A stretch of DNA of 64,000 bases from NCBI RefSeq assembly GCF_016900655.1, contig NZ_JACJKH010000002.1:1-64000 (forward strand), read 5' to 3'. Below the pieces are notes generated by a model, which worked only from the letters and a program-made list of their open reading frames with translations, did not search any database and was not told the DNA's origin. This DNA is from Drancourtella massiliensis. Its GTDB lineage: Bacteria; Bacillota; Clostridia; Lachnospirales; Lachnospiraceae. Shown one piece after another: positions 60,285 through 64,000 of this stretch; the first letter of the stretch is position 1, and each line of letters begins with the position of its first letter. A program made the position numbers and the translations under genes.

Positions 60285-60599
60285 ATGCCAGAATTAAAAT
60301 GTACGGTGCAGAATTGTATGCACAATCAGAACTATTATTGTAATCTTGACAGTATTCGCGTAGGAGGCGATCAGGCAAAAAATGCATCCGACACATGCTG
60401 TGACAGCTTTGAGGAGAGAAAATCCGGAACATTTACAAATGCGTCCATGGAGGCTTCTCCTCTCAGCACGATTGACTGTAAGGCTCAGGAATGCTGTTAC
60501 AATGAAAACTGCAAATGTAATGCAGGGAAGATCAGTGTAGAAGGCGGCGGGGCATGCAGCTGCGAAGAGACAGAGTGCGCAACTTTCCAGTGTCGGTAA
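60285..60599 (+). CDS. DUF1540 protein, Cys-rich with two repeats
   Basis: 104 residues, 14 cysteines. Two tandem DUF1540 units: LKCTVQNCMHNQNYYC...CCDSF and IDCKAQECCYNENCKC...CATFQC. The cysteine spacing suggests metal binding. Members are common in clostridia, some near spore or stress genes, with no known activity. AGGAGG precedes the ATG, 55 bp after thrS, so it may be co-transcribed. A terminator follows. Confidence 0.85.
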   Translation: MPELKCTVQNCMHNQNYYCNLDSIRVGGDQAKNASDTCCDSFEERKSGTFTNASMEASPLSTIDCKAQECCYNENCKCNAGKISVEGGGACSCEETECATFQCR

Positions 60600-60612
60600 G
60601 AAAGAAGTAAGA

Positions 60613-60645
60613 GAGCAGACGGAATGATTTCCGTCTGTTCTTTTG
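60613..60645 (+). terminator. Terminator after the DUF1540 gene
   Basis: GAGCAGACGGAA pairs with TTCCGTCTGTTC around TGAT, then TTTT. Confidence 0.85.
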
Positions 60646-60674
60646 TTGACGCGTTTCAAAGCTTTCGCTATAAT
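60646..60674 (+). promoter_or_regulatory. Promoter of the exporter-metA operon
   Basis: TTGACG (60646-60651), 17-bp spacer, TATAAT (60669-60674). Confidence 0.88.
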
Positions 60675-60708
60675 AAATTTATATGTGTTTCAACCGGGAG
60701 GGAAGAAT

Positions 60709-62067
60709 TTGAAGCGAAAAGATACCAGTCATTCGGGAATCGGAAACAAAAAGGAAAAAGAGCCGGATAAACTGCCTGCTTTTGGAAGAAAAGGCCCGTC
60801 CAGAATTCGCCAGTCCTTTGGGAGAGGTCTGACATTTTTCCTTGTAATCGCGGCATGTATCGTTCTTTATTTTGCGTTTCTCAGGGTAGACACGATCTTC
60901 GGCGTGATCCGGACGATCATGGGAATTCTGAAGCCGATTATTTACGGATTTGCCATCGCCTATCTGCTGAATCCAATTGTAAAAGCAGTAGACAGATACC
61001 TTTGCCCGCTGCTGGAGAAGAAGCTGAAAAAGAAGAGGACGGCAGACAGACTTTCCAGAGGAATTGGAATCTGCCTGGCTCTGCTTGTTTTATTCGCAAT
61101 TATTATTACTCTGTTGAATATGCTGATTCCTGAACTCATAACAAGCGTTCACAATTTAATGGAGACATTGCCGGGGCAGTTGAACGCAGTGATGGACTCT
61201 TTTGATCATATTCAAAAAGAACAGTCGCCGGTCGGTGCTATAGTGGAAAATATTTTGAATCATGCGTCGGAGAATATTCAGAATTGGATTCAAACGGATC
61301 TGCTCAGACAAATGAATGTGCTGATGACCAATATAACGACAGGTGCTATTAATGTATTAAGCGAAGTGTTTAATTTTCTTGTCGGATGTATTGTTTCTGT
61401 CTACATGCTGTTCGGAAAGGAAACTTTTGCGGCACAGATTAAAAAAATGCTGTATGCGGGCATGCAGGTAGAGCGCGCCAATATGGTGCTGCATATTACA
61501 AGAAAAAGCAATGAAATTTTTGGCGGATTTATTATCGGAAAAATCATTGACTCCGCCATTATCGGCGTACTTTGTTTTATCGGGATCACCATTCTGGACA
61601 TGCCGTACATCCTGCTTGTCAGCGTGATCGTCGGAGTGACCAACGTGATTCCGTTCTTCGGACCTTATATTGGTGCTATTCCAAGTACGATCCTGATTGC
61701 CCTTGCAGATCCGCTTAAGGGACTTTATTTTCTGATCTTTATCATTGCCCTACAGCAGCTGGACGGCAATGTGATCGGACCGAAGATTCTTGGAAATTCC
61801 ACAGGACTATCCGCGTTCTGGGTGGTGTTTTCCATTCTGCTCGGAGGCGGACTGTTCGGATTTATCGGAATGATCATCGGGGTTCCGACGTTTGCTGTGA
61901 TTTACTATATCGTGAAGATGGTAGTGGAAGAGAAACTGAAGAAGAAAAAACTGCCTCCGGACACGGAACACTACGGAGATGTAGAGTATCTGGAAGAAGA
62001 TGGAGAATTTACATATTTAGAAGAAACAAAGGAGAGAAGAGAAGATGCCGATTCGAGTACAAAATGA
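60709..62067 (+). CDS. AI-2E family membrane transporter
   Basis: 452 residues from TTG 60709, which follows GGGAGG and lies downstream of the promoter; a longer in-frame reading would begin inside that promoter. Charged cytoplasmic N-terminus, then eight membrane segments with the AI-2E (TqsA/YdbI-like) core: LKPIIYGFAIAYLLNPIV, GFIIGKIIDSAIIGVLCFIG, GVTNVIPFFGPYIGAIPS. Members export small molecules or exchange Na+/Li+ for H+; the substrate here is unknown. The last 23 bp overlap metA. Confidence 0.9.
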   Translation: MKRKDTSHSGIGNKKEKEPDKLPAFGRKGPSRIRQSFGRGLTFFLVIAACIVLYFAFLRVDTIFGVIRTIMGILKPIIYGFAIAYLLNPIVKAVDRYLCPLLEKKLKKKRTADRLSRGIGICLALLVLFAIIITLLNMLIPELITSVHNLMETLPGQLNAVMDSFDHIQKEQSPVGAIVENILNHASENIQNWIQTDLLRQMNVLMTNITTGAINVLSEVFNFLVGCIVSVYMLFGKETFAAQIKKMLYAGMQVERANMVLHITRKSNEIFGGFIIGKIIDSAIIGVLCFIGITILDMPYILLVSVIVGVTNVIPFFGPYIGAIPSTILIALADPLKGLYFLIFIIALQQLDGNVIGPKILGNSTGLSAFWVVFSILLGGGLFGFIGMIIGVPTFAVIYYIVKMVVEEKLKKKKLPPDTEHYGDVEYLEEDGEFTYLEETKERREDADSSTK

Positions 62068-62965
62068 TCTTCCAGCAAAAGAAATACTGGAGTGTGAAAA
62101 TATTTTTGTGATGGATGAGCACCGTGCGGTGCACCAGGACATCCGTCCCCTGAAAATAGGACTGCTGAATCTGATGCCGCTCAAAGAGGATACGGAGCTT
62201 CAGCTTCTGCGTTCGTTTTCCAATACCCCGCTTCAGGTGGATGTGACCTTTGTGATGGTGTCCAATCATCAGTCCAAGAACACATCAGCAAACCATCTGA
62301 ATAAATTCTATGTCCGGTTTCAGGACGTAAAAGATCAGAAGTTTGACGGATTTATCATCACGGGGGCTCCAATCGAGCAGATGCCGTTTGAGGAAGTAGA
62401 CTACTGGGATGAGATGAAGGAGATCATGGAATGGACAAAAACCAATGTCACCTCCACGATTCATCTGTGCTGGGGAGCCCAGGCGGCTTACTATTATCAT
62501 TTTGGAATTGACAAATACCCGCTTGATAAGAAGCTGTTCGGCGTATTCCGCCACCGCGTCATGAACAGAAGAATCCCTCTGGTCAGAGGATTCGATGATG
62601 TATTTTACGCGCCGCATTCCCGCCATACCCAGGTGGATCCGGAGCAGATCAAGGCGTGTGAGGATCTGATGGTGCTTGCAGAGTCTGACGAAGCGGGGAT
62701 CTTCCTTGCCATGACCAGGGACGGGAAGCAGATCTTTGTCATGGGACATCCGGAATACGACCGTATGACACTGGATCAGGAATATAAGAGAGATAAGTCA
62801 AAAGGACTTCCGATTGAACTTCCGGTCAACTATTATCCGGATGACAATCCGGAGAACCGGCCACTTCTTACATGGAGATCCAATGCCAATAACCTGTATA
62901 CGAACTGGCTGAACTACTATGTATATCAGGTGACACCGTACGATATGGTAGGAACACCGTTTTAG
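62045..62965 (+). CDS. metA: Homoserine O-acetyltransferase (MetA family)
   Basis: 306 residues of the MetA family. Catalytic Cys142 is in HLCWGAQAAYY, and HPEYDR holds the catalytic region Glu. Residue 111, in ITGAPIEQ, is glutamate, the feature that in characterised homologues favours acetyl-CoA over succinyl-CoA (glycine there in E. coli); so O-acetylhomoserine is the expected product despite the usual succinyltransferase name. First step of methionine synthesis. Its start lies 23 bp inside the AI-2E gene, with AAAGGAGAG upstream, implying coupling. Confidence 0.93.
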   Translation: MPIRVQNDLPAKEILECENIFVMDEHRAVHQDIRPLKIGLLNLMPLKEDTELQLLRSFSNTPLQVDVTFVMVSNHQSKNTSANHLNKFYVRFQDVKDQKFDGFIITGAPIEQMPFEEVDYWDEMKEIMEWTKTNVTSTIHLCWGAQAAYYYHFGIDKYPLDKKLFGVFRHRVMNRRIPLVRGFDDVFYAPHSRHTQVDPEQIKACEDLMVLAESDEAGIFLAMTRDGKQIFVMGHPEYDRMTLDQEYKRDKSKGLPIELPVNYYPDDNPENRPLLTWRSNANNLYTNWLNYYVYQVTPYDMVGTPF

Positions 62966-63009
62966 AACCGGGTTCTGATAAAGAAAATGTTGAAAAAGTA
63001 AATGGGTAA

Positions 63010-63054
63010 TAAAAAAAGAGCAGATCCCATGCAAAATGCCTGGATCTGCTCTTG
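63010..63054. terminator. Bidirectional terminator between metA and aroE
   Basis: AAGAGCAGATCC pairs with GGATCTGCTCTT around a 14-base loop, with A-run and T's outside. Confidence 0.88.
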
Positions 63055-63071
63055 TGCGTATTCTGGAAGCG

Positions 63072-63944
63072 TCAGATTGTTTCTACGCCCCACGCCTTTT
63101 TGACATCCTCAATCGGAAGTTCTTCCCCGGTATACAGGCGGAATGCCGCCGCACCCTGATAGAGGAGCATACCAAGGCCGTTGCAGCATGGCAGACCTTT
63201 CGCTTTGGCATACCGAAGAAGCGTGGTCTCTTCCGGAGAGTAGATAATATCCATGACAAAGAGCCGTTCATTCAGAAACTCCGGCCCCGGAACCGGGCAG
63301 GCGTTTGTATCCGGTTCCATGCCGATGCTGGTGGCATTGATCAGAATGTCGGCCCGGGTAAGCTCCTGCTTTAAGGCATCAGGATCTCCGATGTCCAGAA
63401 GTGAGATCTGACATCCGGTTTCTTTCTGGATTTTCTCAAGAAATGCTTCGGATTTCCAGAAGCTTGATTTCCGGACAAAGACAGAAATTTCTGAGACGCC
63501 GTCCAGTGCCGCCTGAGTGATAATGGCAGTGCCGGCACCTCCGGCACCGAGGATAACAAGATGCTTTCCTGAAACAGAAACGCCCGCCTCGGAAAGGGCC
63601 AGCATGGCGCCGCTTCCGTCAGTGTTATAACCGGTCAGATGCCCGTCATCGTTTACAATGGTATTGACTGCTCCGCAGAGACGTGCTTCTGTGGAAATTT
63701 CGTCCAGATACTGCATGACTGCAGTCTTGTTCGGCATGGAAACATTCGCTCCGCGCATCCGGAAGGTGCGCATGGACTGAATGGCATCCGGAAGTGTCGT
63801 CCGGTCGATCTGAAATGCAAGGTACACGTAATCCATCCCCAGTTTCTCAAAAGCTGTGTTGTACATAAGTGGGGATCTGGAATGGGATGCCGGATCGGCA
63901 AAGAAGCCTAAGAGTCCGGTGTGTCCGCTGATTTGTAATGACAT
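63072..63944 (-). CDS. aroE: Shikimate dehydrogenase
   Basis: 290 residues. Substrate site SHSRSPLMYNTAF and GANVSMPNK (the SMPNK form seen in YdiB-like members), nucleotide loop ILGAGGAGTA, and the late GLGMLLYQGAAAF. Reduces 3-dehydroshikimate to shikimate, or acts as a quinate/shikimate dehydrogenase. The ATG at 63944 follows AGAGGGAA. A TATAAT on the minus strand at 63984-63989 is the likely -10; its -35 would lie past the window edge. Confidence 0.94.
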   Translation of the reverse strand: MSLQISGHTGLLGFFADPASHSRSPLMYNTAFEKLGMDYVYLAFQIDRTTLPDAIQSMRTFRMRGANVSMPNKTAVMQYLDEISTEARLCGAVNTIVNDDGHLTGYNTDGSGAMLALSEAGVSVSGKHLVILGAGGAGTAIITQAALDGVSEISVFVRKSSFWKSEAFLEKIQKETGCQISLLDIGDPDALKQELTRADILINATSIGMEPDTNACPVPGPEFLNERLFVMDIIYSPEETTLLRYAKAKGLPCCNGLGMLLYQGAAAFRLYTGEELPIEDVKKAWGVETI

Positions 63945-64000
63945 AGGGATTCCCTCTTTCTATCTGGTTTTGATTATGGTAAGATTATAAAGAATGAGAA

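Overview
The window looks like a stretch of chromosome from a gut anaerobe of the Lachnospiraceae (Clostridia). Pointers are the yicC-gmk-rpoZ-rimO-pgsA-cinA block, a class III fructose bisphosphatase, a group-B-type [FeFe] hydrogenase, the GGGtGRT protein with its iron-sulfur scaffold partner, Firmicutes-type GalT, DUF975/CmpB and DUF1540 proteins, GGAGG ribosome sites and TTGACA/TATAAT promoters. Genus is not certain; Mediterraneibacter, Dorea or Blautia-like organisms all fit. No rRNA, tRNA, CRISPR array, phage or intact insertion sequence was seen.

Layout. 0-4.3 kb: the 3' part of an FtsX-type ABC permease, then a divergent LysR regulator and Cys-type alpha/beta hydrolase. 4.4-9.6 kb: an AT-rich sugar-alcohol cluster (ROK repressor, zinc polyol dehydrogenase, GPH symporter, fructokinase) whose kinase breaks off after about 100 codons and runs straight into a headless iron alcohol dehydrogenase. 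9.6-16.8 kb: esterase, a 77-residue metal-domain-like protein, M3 peptidase, acyltransferase-like protein, fbp with a structured leader, aldo/keto reductase. 16.8-21.6 kb: AraC regulator divergent from galK-galT-glycosyltransferase. 21.7-28.5 kb: housekeeping (rqcH divergent from yicC-gmk-rpoZ-rimO-pgsA-cinA). 28.6-30.4 kb: the scaffold/GGGtGRT pair. 30.6-31.9 kb: a small accessory patch on the minus strand (two small proteins including DUF4160, and a Uma2-type protein). 32.1-39.7 kb: a phosphatase and a complete five-gene peptide ABC transporter joined by gene overlap to a MalY/PatB-type C-S lyase. 39.8-50.7 kb: CapA-like protein, rarA with an overlapping membrane protein, [FeFe] hydrogenase, xanthine/uracil permease, radical SAM protein, glycogen debranching enzyme and an acidic membrane protein. 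50.8-64 kb: cardiolipin synthase, purA, asnA, small proteins, a SEC-C/YdcF pair, a T-box leader controlling an aldo/keto reductase plus thrS, a DUF1540 protein, an AI-2E-type exporter overlapping metA, and aroE.

How the parts work together. Several units make simple metabolic sense: import and oxidation of a polyol (now apparently broken at the kinase step), Leloir galactose use, peptide uptake followed by beta-cleavage of sulfur amino acids, and amino-acid-responsive control of thrS. The most unusual points are the out-of-frame kinase/dehydrogenase junction near 8620, the aldo/keto reductase inserted between a threonine-type T-box and thrS, the high-expression-looking GGGtGRT pair of unknown function, and an uncharacterised leader upstream of fbp. 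All function calls rest on reading motifs in the translated sequence; no database search was run.
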